Positions 1 to 7,627 of a stretch of 44,699 nt of DNA are shown piece by piece. The notes under the pieces are model-generated. The model made no database searches and was not told the origin of the DNA. It saw nothing but the letters and a program-made list of their open reading frames with translations. Origin of the DNA: an uncultured Bacteroidales bacterium (lineage in GTDB: Bacteria > Bacteroidota > Bacteroidia > Bacteroidales > UBA932); assembly GCA_946403855.1 (NCBI GenBank), contig CAMJBH010000015.1, forward strand, positions 1 through 44,699, in the 5' to 3' direction. The position numbers and the translations under genes are program-made. Every line of letters begins with the position of its first letter. Position 1 is the stretch's first letter.

Positions 1-170
1 TTTTTGCTCCCGAGGTACCATAAAAATGGCCTCCGGCAGCAAATTCATACCTTTTTTGCTGCCGAGGTACCATAAAAATGGCGTCCGGCAGCATTTTAGT
101 ACTGTTTTTGCTCCCGAGGTGACATAAAAATAGCGTCCGGCAGCAAATTCATACCTTTTTTGCTGCCGAG
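1..170. repeat. Hairpin repeat array I (about three 51-53 bp units plus a partial unit)
   Basis: Units start near 1, 52, 105 and 156. Each reads TTTTTGCT(C/G)CCGAGG, then TACCATAAAAATGG, then C(C/G)TCCGGCAGC and an A/T-rich spacer that alternates between AAATTCATACC and ATTTTAGTACTG. The unit is an inverted repeat: GCTGCCG pairs with CGGCAGC, GAGG with CCTC, and the centre CCAT-AAAA-ATGG is itself palindromic. The array may continue beyond the left edge. The same units recur at 594-679 and 2027-2320. No reading frame is maintained through it. Confidence 0.9.
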
Positions 171-180
171 AATGCTGGCG

Positions 181-276
181 ATTTGTGGAGGTCATGGGAG
201 GTTGATGGCCAGGGCAAGAGGGACGGAGGAACGTAGAGACTGAGAATCAGAGGACTGAGGGTCAGAGTTGGTGGGC
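181..276. repeat. Conserved array-end flank, purine-rich
   Basis: Array I is followed by a stretch with GGTCATGGGAGGTTGATGG and CAGGGCAAGAGGGACGGAGG, then GA-rich sequence. Nearly the same stretch follows array II (about 690-784), and its first part follows array III (about 2335-2375). It therefore travels with the hairpin arrays as part of one repeated cassette. I see no gene in it. Confidence 0.8.
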
Positions 277-603
277 CTAAAGCGCTGCTACTTCTTCGAC
301 CGACAGACCGGAGGCTTCGGCGATGGCTTCTGTCTGAATCCCAAGCTCTTTCAGCTTTCGGGCTATGCTCTCCCTTGCTCGCGCCTCCCCGCGCGCCTCG
401 CCGCGGGCCTCCCCACGGGCCTCTCCTTCAGCGACGGCCGTGCGAAGCCGACTCCGCTCATCAACCTGAGCCATCCATTCGCGGATGTATTCCATCTGAA
501 GATCGCTTTCCATAGCCGCGAAGTTACATATTCTGAACATCTTTTCCAACTTCGTGCCTTCCCTAGTCATTCTGAACGAAGTGAAGAATCTCACCGGCAG
601 CAT
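277..603 (-). pseudogene. Truncated duplicate of the Rpn-type nuclease (C-terminal part only)
   Basis: The last ~95 codons match the C-terminus of the full gene at 785-1741, from the EGTKLEKMFRICNFAAMES region to the shared end SVEEVAAL. The nuclease core with the acidic catalytic residues is missing. The 12-bp GEAR-coding unit occurs 4 times here against 7 in the full copy, a 36-bp in-frame difference. Upstream of the matching part the frame runs into a dispersed repeat (566-591) and then array II, so the apparent first residues (MLPVRFFTSFRMTR) come from repeat DNA. I infer a decayed duplicate with no nuclease activity; a short expressed peptide cannot be excluded. Confidence 0.8.
566..591. 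repeat. Dispersed repeat of the GTCATTCTGA...AAGAATCT type, copy 1
   Basis: A 26-bp copy of a short interspersed repeat that begins GTCATTCTGA and ends GTGAAGAATCT. It sits at the breakpoint of the truncated Rpn duplicate and directly beside array II. Other copies in the window are at 41965-42014 (long form, intergenic) and 43638-43665 (inside capF). Read in one frame it gives the HSERSEES-type peptide that contaminates many predicted proteins in such genomes. Confidence 0.75.
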
Positions 604-679
604 TTTAGTACTGTTTTTGCTCCCGAAGTGACATAAAAATGGCCTCCGGCAGCAAATTCATACCTTTTTTGCTGCCGGG
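594..679. repeat. Hairpin repeat array II (about one and a half units)
   Basis: It starts with the right arm CCGGCAGCATTTTAGTACTG, carries one complete unit and ends in TTTTTTGCTGCCGGGAATACTGG, the same array-end sequence as in arrays I and III with a few substitutions. It lies between the truncated and the full Rpn genes. Confidence 0.85.
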
Positions 680-784
680 AATACTGGTAATCAGGGAGGT
701 CATGGGAGGTTGATGGCCAGGGCAAGAGGGACGGAGGAACGTAGAGACTGAGAATCAGAGGACTGAGGGTCAGAGTTGGTGGGC

Positions 785-1741
785 CTAAAGCGCTGCTACT
801 TCTTCTACCGACAGACCGGAGGCTTCGGCGATGGCCTCTGTCGGAATCCCAAGTTCTTTCAGCTTTCGGGCTATGCTCTCCCTTGCTCGCGCCTCCCCGC
901 GCGCTTCCCCACGGGCTTCACCTCGGGCCTCACCTCGGGCCTCCCCACGGGCTTCTCCGCGGGCTTCTCCTTCAGCGACGGCCGTGCGAAGCCGACTCCG
1001 CTCATCAACCTGAGCCATCCATTCGCGGATGTATTCCATCTGAAGATCGCTTTCCATAGCCGCGAAGTTACATATTCTGAACATCTTTTCCAACTTCGTG
1101 CCTTCGAATTCTTTCGGCATACTTTTCATAGAGCCGATATGCTTTATCACGTAGAACAGCCGCTCCGCATCCGTGCTTAACTCCGACAGCTTCTTATTGA
1201 ATTTCGGGAGCTCTACTGTTATGTAGCTGACGCTATCGGTAAATACGATTCCCGAATCGTTATCGTTCTTAATATGATAGCTGTTTATGAAGTACTCATT
1301 CTCTTTGATTCTCCGGAGGATATAGTTAGTGATGCCAATCATGCACAGGGGTTCTGGGTCAAAAGTGTTGGTGTCGGTGCTTCCAGGCGCAACGCTGTTG
1401 TATATCGGAAAAGTGGAGTAAAAGAGCATTCGGTTATTGAAATCATCCTGAGCCTTATACTGCATTTCGATGTTCAGGATTGTACCCGTGGAGGTGGTGC
1501 ATGAGATGTCGAAAACCGACCTTCGGGAATCCGGTCGAAGCCCGACGTTTTCTTTATTGTTCAGCTCCACGGACGTGATGTTCCGGTGCGGGAGAATAGA
1601 TTGGACGAGCAGAAGTAGCATGTCTTCGTTGCCATGGGTGCCGAAAATCAGCTTGAAGGCGTAGTCGAGTCTGAGGTCGATGTATTTGATTTTGGTCCTC
1701 TTGGCAAGGGTCTGAAGATTATTGGTGTCTTTCATAGTCAT
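785..1741 (-). CDS. Rpn family recombination-promoting nuclease / PD-(D/E)XK putative transposase
   Basis: A 318-aa protein (312 aa if the ATG at 1735 is used). The N-terminal ~230 residues match the PD-(D/E)XK 'transposase' family: the opening YIDLRLDYAFKLIFGTHGN, then a catalytic-type D in VFDISCTT followed by IEMQ, the E-x-Q version of the (D/E)-x-K motif usual in this family. The tail carries seven GEAR tetrapeptides encoded by 12-bp tandem repeats, then a helical end (ARKLKELGIPTEAIAEASGLS) shared by many Rpn proteins. Rpn proteins are DNA endonucleases linked to RecA-independent recombination and, more recently, to phage defence; whether this one is active is inference. A possible AATCTTTG -7 box lies at 1756-1763, just upstream. 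The gene is bracketed by hairpin arrays II and III, and a truncated copy lies downstream. Confidence 0.88.
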   Translation of the reverse strand: MTMKDTNNLQTLAKRTKIKYIDLRLDYAFKLIFGTHGNEDMLLLLVQSILPHRNITSVELNNKENVGLRPDSRRSVFDISCTTSTGTILNIEMQYKAQDDFNNRMLFYSTFPIYNSVAPGSTDTNTFDPEPLCMIGITNYILRRIKENEYFINSYHIKNDNDSGIVFTDSVSYITVELPKFNKKLSELSTDAERLFYVIKHIGSMKSMPKEFEGTKLEKMFRICNFAAMESDLQMEYIREWMAQVDERSRLRTAVAEGEARGEARGEARGEARGEARGEARGEARARESIARKLKELGIPTEAIAEASGLSVEEVAAL

Positions 1742-2026
1742 TAGTTGTTTTCCTGCAAAGATTGAGATTCTTCGGCGGAATTCAATGGAATCGAAAAAAT
1801 CAGCAACGAGTTTTTGCTGATTTTTAAAGATCGCCGAGAGTTTTCCGGGCTAGCATCTTTCGGATCGGGCGCCGTTGAAGAGCAAGCGTCGGTTGTCCTC
1901 GCCACCGGCACCATTTGAGGACAAAATGCCGGGAAACTGCTGTTTGTCCGCAAAAAGGGTCTCTTTTGAGGACAAACTGTCGAAATATGTTGGGCGAGGG
2001 TCGGTCTTGGGGGCAGTGAGAGAATT
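1742..2026. other. Intergenic region with three 12-bp TTTGxGGACAAA motifs
   Basis: No convincing gene. It contains the 12-mer TTTGAGGACAAA at 1914-1925 and 1965-1976 on the plus strand and TTTGCGGACAAA on the minus strand at 1943-1954, with a weaker fourth match near 1891-1902. The 12-mer is nearly palindromic, like a regulator-binding or terminal sequence. A minus-strand frame spans the region but has no recognisable protein character. Confidence 0.6.
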
Positions 2027-2320
2027 CTCGGCAGCATTTTAGTACTGTTTTTGCTCCCGAGGCGCCATAAAAATGGCCTCCGGCAGCATTTCAGTACTGT
2101 TTTTGCTCCCGAGGTACCATAAAAATAGCGTCCGGCAGCATTTCAGTACTATTTTTGCTCCCGAGGTACCATAAAAATAGCGTCCGGTAGCATTTTAGTA
2201 CTGTTTTTGCTCCCGAGGTACCATAATAATAGCGTCCGGCAGCATTTTAGTACTGTTTTTGCTCCCGAGATACCATAAAAATGGCTTCCGGCAGCAAATC
2301 CATACCATTTTTGCTGCCGA
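2027..2320. repeat. Hairpin repeat array III (five full units with partial ends)
   Basis: Units begin near 2047, 2099, 2151, 2204 and 2255, after a partial right arm from 2027, and end at TTTTTGCTGCCGAGAATGCTAGC. Most changes are single substitutions (CGCC for TACC, AATA for AAAA, GGTAGC for GGCAGC), so the array has diverged but kept its spacing. The last spacer switches to the AAATCCATACC type, as the last unit of array I does. The shared final sequence after the last unit marks a defined array end. Confidence 0.9.
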
Positions 2321-2344
2321 GAATGCTAGCGATCAGTGAAGTTC

Positions 2345-2625
2345 ATGGGAGGTTGATGGCCAGGGCAAGAGGAACAGAGGAACTGAGGAACTGAGGAACT
2401 GAGGAACTGAGGAGCTGAGGAACCGAGGAGTTGAGGGCTGAGAGATTGAGGGGCAGAGAAACAGAAGTGCAGAGGAACGGAGAGACGGAGAAGCAGAGAA
2501 ACGGAGAAGCAAGAGGGACGGAGAGGCAAGAGAGACGGAGAAGCAGAGAAACGGAGAGGCAAGAGGGACGAAGAAGCAAGAGGGACGGAGGAGCAAGAGG
2601 GACGGAGCATGAGGGGCATAGTTGG
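2345..2625. repeat. Polypurine low-complexity tract
   Basis: About 280 bp almost wholly of A and G on the plus strand. It begins with tandem GAGGAACTGA decamers and grades into irregular GGAGAAGCAGAGAAAC and GGGACGGAG motifs. Open frames across it on both strands are by-products of the repeat (Arg/Glu-rich one way, Ser/Leu/Pro-rich the other). It follows the array-III end flank and is a longer version of the shorter GA-rich stretch after arrays I and II. Confidence 0.8.
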
Positions 2626-2822
2626 CGGGTGGTCATCCTCCGGCGGTGCTTACAGGGGTCCACAGAGCCACAGAGCCTGAGAGCCTGAGATACTGATGAT
2701 TACGGAGGCGGCAGCGTCTATGTGTTACAGCGCCTCCACGTCTTCTGCCGGGTAGTGTCGTTGCGTGAGTCTGGGACCGACCGGCCGGATGCCTGCCCGC
2801 TGCATGCTGGATGCAACAAAAC

Positions 2823-2871
2823 GAAAGTAACAGCAACTCACCGAAACTTCGGAAAAGTTGCTGCTACTTTC
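2823..2871 (-). terminator. Long hairpin terminator for the leftward nuclease gene
   Basis: Arms 2823-2838 (GAAAGTAACAGCAACT) and 2856-2871 (AGTTGCTGCTACTTTC) pair over 16 bp with one G-T mismatch. An inner stem CCGAA/TTCGG closes the loop. Read leftward the hairpin is followed by a T-rich CGTTTTGTTG. It starts 18 bp beyond the stop codon at 2890, the right place for intrinsic termination. Confidence 0.8.
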
Positions 2872-2889
2872 ATTTAAAGACTAGAAGTG

Positions 2890-3966
2890 TCAAAAACTCT
2901 TGAACGTTGTCCAGCTGGTATTTGCCTCAGCCGTTTTCTCTATGCCGGAGGTGTCGTCTCCGGGGAGGTTAGTAAAGAGGTCAAGGCCCGTCATCTGTTC
3001 GATATAGTCAACACTCACCGCGTAGTTGGTGTAGCTGTCGTTGGTGTACGTCTTATGTTCGAACCAGAAGCCTATTGCAGATGCTGACGTGACCGTACTC
3101 CCGCTCCACTTAACCTTCAGGAATGCTTTCCAATAGTAGTTCGGGATGGGAAGCTGAGTTGGATTCGCATTCTTTCCGGTAGCTCCTGTCAAATAGTTGA
3201 TTGTTTCGCTGCCGCCAACCGTCTTATAGGCCGGACCAGTGACGACATATACGACCTCGCTAGCGTTGCTGCTGACAAGTGCCCTCTCTGCGTCCTCCAG
3301 CGAACTCCAGATTCCCTGATTGAAGTTCTGCTGTATCTGGGGTGTCTGGTTAGTCGCGTAGTAGGTCTGCAGATTCATCGTGTCATCAGACTTTCGGTCT
3401 GCGTTGGGGCATTGATGTCCACGGGAGTAGGTGTCGTTTCCGTACATCGTCCCGTAGCTGTTCTTGGTGATGCTCACCTGCTTGCTTTGGTCGATGTTCG
3501 GGTTGAAACGCCAGCTGCTAGTCGAGGCGGAACCCATTGTCATGGCCTTGGTCAGCGGATAGGCCGTCCAGAGGGAGGCGTAGTAGGTATAACTGTAGTT
3601 GTAGCTATAATTCCTGTACTCCTCCGAGGTGCCGCCTGAGCCATAGAACACGCCCACATAGTCCTCGCGCCCCGTCGTTGCCGGGAGTTCCAACCATCCG
3701 GACGGAGTATCCGGAACGTTGTCCGTAGTGGTGAAACTGCCGATGGTGTCGCTTACAATCTCTGTATAACCGCCATTCCCGTCGCTTACGGTCATGAAGG
3801 CCTGATAGTAGTAGGTGGTTGATGGAGACAGACTATTTACGTCGGCAGTGAATTCACCGGAAGCGCTGTCCAGAAGGTCGTTGGTATAGACAGTCTGAAG
3901 TGTCAAAGAACTGCGGCTTGTGCCTATCCGGAATCCCGCTTCCTGCGGGGCCGGAGAGGTTCTCAC
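2890..3966 (-). CDS. NUC1-type DNA/RNA non-specific endonuclease part, separated by an in-frame TGA
   Basis: A 358-aa frame starting at a weak GTG. Residues ~1-80 look like the second half of a fibronectin-type-III-like domain (STTYYYQAFMTVSDGNGGYT). Residues ~95-330 are a NUC1 nuclease: SRGHQCPNADR corresponds to the DRGH motif (D replaced by S, the general-base His kept), and TNQTPQ...NQGIWSSLE carries the Mg-binding Asn and Glu. There is no signal peptide. The 34 codons between GTG 3966 and the TGA at 4069-4071 are open and in the same frame as the lipoprotein at 4069-6957, so I infer one ancestral protein of ~1355 aa broken by one nonsense codon. The paralogue at 9005-11392 keeps both halves together. 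As it stands this half would probably be unexported or untranslated. Confidence 0.85.
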   Translation of the reverse strand: MRTSPAPQEAGFRIGTSRSSLTLQTVYTNDLLDSASGEFTADVNSLSPSTTYYYQAFMTVSDGNGGYTEIVSDTIGSFTTTDNVPDTPSGWLELPATTGREDYVGVFYGSGGTSEEYRNYSYNYSYTYYASLWTAYPLTKAMTMGSASTSSWRFNPNIDQSKQVSITKNSYGTMYGNDTYSRGHQCPNADRKSDDTMNLQTYYATNQTPQIQQNFNQGIWSSLEDAERALVSSNASEVVYVVTGPAYKTVGGSETINYLTGATGKNANPTQLPIPNYYWKAFLKVKWSGSTVTSASAIGFWFEHKTYTNDSYTNYAVSVDYIEQMTGLDLFTNLPGDDTSGIEKTAEANTSWTTFKSF

Positions 3967-4068
3967 TCCTGTAAACGAAGCGGTCAGGGTTGCCCCTGAC
4001 GCGCTTTTGTTAAAGGAAGAGACGGCGGTGATGTTTCCATCCCCGGAGGTTCCGCCCCCGGATGGGAG

Positions 4069-6957
4069 TCAGTTGTAACTTAAAGCAATATCATCGATAG
4101 TTCTCACGGCTGAAGTTCCGTCATACCTTACACGAACATAAACGTTGGTATACGAGGACAAATCTCTAGTAACTTCTGTCCATTCGCCTCGAGTAATCCC
4201 TGCGGATGCACTCTGGCTATCCCCTACCTTGGTCCAACTTGAGCCATTGGAAGAGACTTCGACAATCCAACTTGATGCGGTATTATTATTAGAGGTCTTA
4301 GATACAAAGAATGATATTGAACTAGGATATTCTATCTTATTCTTTGTTTGAATATTCCCTGAAGTCTTTCCGTTGGTTGAGCCAAAATAAGTGCCTCCAT
4401 GTGCGGCATTATCGTTGGTTTGTCGAGTTACAATAGTAGTAAACGTCCAGTCTGAATATGTTGCTTGATCAGACTCAAAATCGATTGTCATAGTGCCACC
4501 GATGCTTTCTGTGAAAGAGGCTGTGATACTCACAGCATGATCTGGCATAGTGAATGACTTGGTTGCCTTGATATCGTGGTCAGAGCCATCATTGTAAACA
4601 AGAGTTGAAAGAACATAACCACTGGAAGGTGTTGTTGTAATAGTTATAGTCTCACCTACAGCCACTGTTGCCCCAGATGTCAGCGTGGTTTCACCATGCT
4701 TTACGACGATAGTTCCATTTGAAGGAGTTTCAAATTGAACAGGATAGGAAGGTATAAAAGTGAAGTCCTTAGACGCAATTCCCGTTACAAGGCCATCCTT
4801 CACAGCAATTGCCTTGACTGTCGTTGTAGCAGAAATGCTTATCGGTCCAGAATACACAGATGAGTTAGTAGTGGGATTGGTGCCGTCAATGGTGTAATAA
4901 ATAGTGGAACCTTCTGCCGCGGTGAGAGTCACAGAAGTACTTTCCGTAGTAAAACTATCTTCACCAGAGATAACAGGTTTGGCAAGCAAACTCTGAATGG
5001 CATTGTCAGCCTGGAATTCGGGCGTTGTGGACTTATAATAAATGATTGTTCCCTTAACAACTACAGCATCCCCGGCAGCAACAGAACTAGAGTAACTTGA
5101 TTTTTCTCTATATGCCTCAAACTGGTCGCTGGTCGTCAAGCCATCATCAGAGATGTTGAACGTCACATTGTTAAAACTTGTAGAGTATTCTGTAGTTATT
5201 TCACTGACAATTCCTTTCACATATACTTCATTAGAAGATGCCTCGCCGGCAAGAGCAATTGCTGCGGCACGAGCCTCAGAAGCCGTGTAAGGATTGTCGA
5301 CACTTCCCTTATTGGCTGGAGCTCCTGTCACAGTAATTTGATACTGAGCACTACCAGCTTTGTATTCCTTTGTTCTGGGAGAAGAAGCAGTTATTGTAGT
5401 TGTACCATTTCCGATGAAAGTTATATCACCAGTGGATTCATTAACTGTTGCTACAGTTTTATCGGAAGATGAATACGTTACAGTCAGAGCGTTAGGGTTA
5501 GAAAGAGTTGGCTTTACGAAGCCATCTTTATCATCCCATGACACTTCTATCGGAGATGTAACATCATACGCAAGGCCCGATTCCTCGGGTTCAACGCATG
5601 TGGTCTTATCAACATAAAGAGCAAGATTAGAAGTTCCACCATTAGGAATTGTTCCATAGGCAGCAAATAACGGGCTACCATTGTTTGGATTATATCCCAT
5701 TATACCACGGATCTCAGTGTTGACATTAGTAATATGTGCAATACCATTATTGACACTTATGGTCCATGAAGTAAATGTGTCTTTAGATTCTTTATTCCTT
5801 AGATTGTTCTTACTGCCTGAATCGTTATACAAATAACCGTTGTTCGTAATGTCTAGGATTGCATAGCCATCTTCAACGGATTCAATAATTACTGGATAAA
5901 CTGCTAATGTGTTATCGATAGTAATCTCGCTACCTATAGCGCTTACTTCAACTACACCACGATTGTTTGCCTTCTGCTCTCCAAGAACATATCCATTGCA
6001 ATATATAAGGTATGTAGCACCGTCATATAAGTCGCCCTCACTCTGAACAAGAGTATAGACGGTGCCATCAGAGATCTCCTCTCCATAACCAGCCATAGCC
6101 ATGGTGAAACGCTTCATAGTGCCAACGGCAAAGGTGATGGTCTTGCCGGTGAAGGCATCGCTGGGTTTGGTGTAGACATGCTTGTCGGTGGTAACAACCA
6201 CGCTTTCAATAGCGGCTGCCTCCACGGGGAAAGCAACAAAGTAAACCGGGAATTGGCCGTTTGCAGGAACAGTTCCAAGATTCCCTTCATAATTCAAGAT
6301 GAGCTTTTTACCGTGGTTGGCAACAATCTCGTAAGCTGAACTCTCTTGATCAAACTGGGCGTTACCAGCCACATTTTTGTCAAGCGTAAATTCCACTTTG
6401 CTGATGATTTCGCCTTCCTCAAGACCGGTGAGCGTCATCTTGTTGATTGTGGCAATACGCCCCATGGTAAACGAGAACTCAGTAGCACGTTCATCAAGGT
6501 TTGTAACATCAGTTGTTGCCTTAGACACGAGAACGTCTGCTGCAGGATCGAAGGATGTGGTTCCAGGATTCTGCTCATTCGGAATAAGAGGATTTTTGCT
6601 ACCGGAGAGTGTTTTCGCGTACTTTGCCGTATAAGTATATGGAGCAGAAGGAGTTCCCGTGAAAGAAACTGTCAGCGTCGCTTCTGTCTTATCGGAATTC
6701 AGGGAGAATTCGGTAATTGTGCCCTCTACGCCATTTTCATAGACATGCAAATACTGTTGGTCACCGTCAAGCCACTTGTAAGTAGCTTCGGTTTCGCCTT
6801 CAATAACTTCGGTCTTTGTATCAATAGCTTTACCAAGGGAAATGGTTGCAACGTGAGTGATTTCTTCGGGATATGAAAACTCGACCTCTTTGTTACAAGC
6901 AATGAATGCGAGCGCAGCTGCTGCGAGCATCCCAATATGATAAAAAGTCTTTTTCAT
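4069..6957 (-). CDS. Large multidomain surface lipoprotein (N-terminal part of a split secreted nuclease)
   Basis: A 962-aa protein; the ATG at 6957 is preferred over an upstream TTG because it gives a clean lipoprotein signal (MKKTFYHIG...LAFIAC, lipid-modified Cys21). Visible segments: fimbrillin-like N-terminal domain (~25-290, including TKTEVIEGETEATYKW); a beta-rich region (~300-450); a Big_2-like Ig domain (~460-545, SSDKTVATVNESTGDITFIG); an OB-fold-like domain as found beside YhcR-type nucleases (~550-660, NEVYVKGIVSEI); a chitobiase C-terminal-like domain (~665-735, YYTIDGTNPTT); an InlB-type repeat (~740-815, GYVLSTLVYNDG); and a C-terminal beta-sandwich ending IDDIALSYN. It lies 12 bp downstream of a 50-aa peptide gene and continues in frame, through TGA, into the nuclease domain at 2890. 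Likely exported to the outer-membrane surface. Confidence 0.85.
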   Translation of the reverse strand: MKKTFYHIGMLAAAALAFIACNKEVEFSYPEEITHVATISLGKAIDTKTEVIEGETEATYKWLDGDQQYLHVYENGVEGTITEFSLNSDKTEATLTVSFTGTPSAPYTYTAKYAKTLSGSKNPLIPNEQNPGTTSFDPAADVLVSKATTDVTNLDERATEFSFTMGRIATINKMTLTGLEEGEIISKVEFTLDKNVAGNAQFDQESSAYEIVANHGKKLILNYEGNLGTVPANGQFPVYFVAFPVEAAAIESVVVTTDKHVYTKPSDAFTGKTITFAVGTMKRFTMAMAGYGEEISDGTVYTLVQSEGDLYDGATYLIYCNGYVLGEQKANNRGVVEVSAIGSEITIDNTLAVYPVIIESVEDGYAILDITNNGYLYNDSGSKNNLRNKESKDTFTSWTISVNNGIAHITNVNTEIRGIMGYNPNNGSPLFAAYGTIPNGGTSNLALYVDKTTCVEPEESGLAYDVTSPIEVSWDDKDGFVKPTLSNPNALTVTYSSSDKTVATVNESTGDITFIGNGTTTITASSPRTKEYKAGSAQYQITVTGAPANKGSVDNPYTASEARAAAIALAGEASSNEVYVKGIVSEITTEYSTSFNNVTFNISDDGLTTSDQFEAYREKSSYSSSVAAGDAVVVKGTIIYYKSTTPEFQADNAIQSLLAKPVISGEDSFTTESTSVTLTAAEGSTIYYTIDGTNPTTNSSVYSGPISISATTTVKAIAVKDGLVTGIASKDFTFIPSYPVQFETPSNGTIVVKHGETTLTSGATVAVGETITITTTPSSGYVLSTLVYNDGSDHDIKATKSFTMPDHAVSITASFTESIGGTMTIDFESDQATYSDWTFTTIVTRQTNDNAAHGGTYFGSTNGKTSGNIQTKNKIEYPSSISFFVSKTSNNNTASSWIVEVSSNGSSWTKVGDSQSASAGITRGEWTEVTRDLSSYTNVYVRVRYDGTSAVRTIDDIALSYN

Positions 6958-6969
6958 TGCAATCTTCAA

Positions 6970-7122
6970 TTAAAAACTTTCACCATCTTCATAACTATCG
7001 CTCCCACTTACTCCGCCGCGCGTATTAGAATAATTTGCGCCACCAGAGACCACCAGAATACAGCCCTCGAATCGTACCACGAGGACTTTTGTGTTTGGTT
7101 GTTGATAAAGTTCTTTTTTCAT
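6970..7122 (-). CDS. Small 50-aa Bacteroidales peptide, first gene of the leftward nuclease operon
   Basis: Starts MKKELYQQPNTKVLVVRFEG and continues with CILVVSGG, then a Gly/Ser/Asp-rich tail ending YEDGESF. It resembles the very common but uncharacterised short proteins of Bacteroidales with the layout 'MKK-Y..P-x-hydrophobic-...-SG-acidic tail'. The stop at 6970-6972 lies 12 bp before the lipoprotein ATG, so the two are probably co-transcribed. A good promoter (7239-7269) sits ~115 bp upstream. The 39-aa peptide at 7508-7627 has the same design and occupies the same position in the divergent operon. Function unknown. Confidence 0.65.
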   Translation of the reverse strand: MKKELYQQPNTKVLVVRFEGCILVVSGGANYSNTRGGVSGSDSYEDGESF

Positions 7123-7221
7123 TTTGCTGAACTGTTATTTTTATTGTTAAACTTAAAATATCCTTTTAGGACGCCTTAAACTGGCAATTTAATTCGCTAT
7201 AGGCCTATTCTTCACATTCTT

Positions 7222-7269
7222 TGCCTAAAGGCAACTTGCAAATTTAGCATTTCTCCCCTTTATTAGCAA
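7222..7269 (-). promoter_or_regulatory. Promoter of the leftward peptide/lipoprotein operon, with 5' hairpin
   Basis: On the minus strand a TTG (-33 type, plus positions 7267-7269), then 20 bp, then TAAATTTG (7239-7246), a perfect Bacteroidetes TAnnTTTG -7 box. Just downstream, at the expected 5' end of the RNA, TTGCCT-TT-AGGCAA (7222-7235) forms a tight hairpin. The predicted 5' UTR is ~110 nt. The rest of the 7123-7450 intergenic region is AT-rich with no gene I can support. Confidence 0.65.
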
Positions 7270-7450
7270 CATTGATTCTATGTATTTTTTCTTTTTTTTC
7301 AACATTTTTCAAACAGACGGATTATAGTGTCTTTATTCCAATTTTCCCGCGAATCTGCCGCACGCCACCTCAGGCACCGAGAATCACGCCACCACTTGCA
7401 CCAACAAGCCGCCCACACACGCCCCCACGCACATTCCTGGCGGCCAAACC

Positions 7451-7481
7451 TTGCATTTACCCAAAATAATCCCTAACTTCG
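7451..7481 (+). promoter_or_regulatory. Probable promoter of the rightward peptide/lipoprotein cluster
   Basis: TTG (7451-7453), 20 bp, then TAACTTCG (7474-7481), one base from the TAnnTTTG consensus. The ATG of the 39-aa peptide is 26 bp downstream. An identical TAACTTCGG sequence precedes the gene at 26905. Confidence 0.5.
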
Positions 7482-7507
7482 GGCCCCGAACAAACATCCC
7501 TACTTTT

Positions 7508-7627
7508 ATGATGAAAAAGCAAAAAGCTCCTTACGAAGCTCCTGAGGCTGAACAACTGTTCATGGCCCAGGAAGGCATGATCTGCGCATCCGGCGTACAA
7601 GATGAATATGAAGGTATTGTCTGGTAA
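7508..7627 (+). CDS. Small 39-aa Bacteroidales peptide, first gene of the rightward cluster
   Basis: Starts MMKKQKAPYEAPEAEQLF (ATG at 7508 or 7511), continues MAQEGMICASG and has an acidic tail ending EGIVW. It has the same architecture as the 50-aa peptide at 6970-7122: lysine-rich start, Y-x-x-P motif, hydrophobic centre, SG and acidic tail. The stop codon TAA is directly followed by the ATG of the next gene, so translational coupling is likely. Such peptides are frequent in Bacteroidales genomes, but I know of no assigned role. Confidence 0.65.
   Translation: MMKKQKAPYEAPEAEQLFMAQEGMICASGVQDEYEGIVW

Noticed and set aside
268..1180. Plus-strand frames of 122 and 134 aa over the Rpn tails
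   Set aside because: They are mirror frames of the GEAR repeat and the conserved C-terminus; protein composition is repetitive and the minus-strand frame has family motifs.
1741..2037. 98-aa minus-strand frame upstream of the Rpn gene
   Set aside because: No protein character, Ser/Pro-rich by base composition, and it contains the TTTGxGGACAAA motifs in place of conserved codons.
1..2320. Hairpin arrays as a CRISPR locus
   Set aside because: The sequences between conserved blocks are not unique spacers; they alternate between two nearly fixed versions, and no cas genes are present.
2326..2688. Several frames of 85-106 aa in the polypurine tract
   Set aside because: Repetitive Arg/Glu or Ser/Leu/Pro sequences imposed by GA-rich DNA; frames overlap in all phases.
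4069..4071. TGA read as selenocysteine or tryptophan (recoded genome)
   Set aside because: TGA ends other genes here (rubredoxin, aspC), ruling out a genome-wide Trp code, and no SECIS-like hairpin follows closely. Nonsense mutation is the simpler reading.
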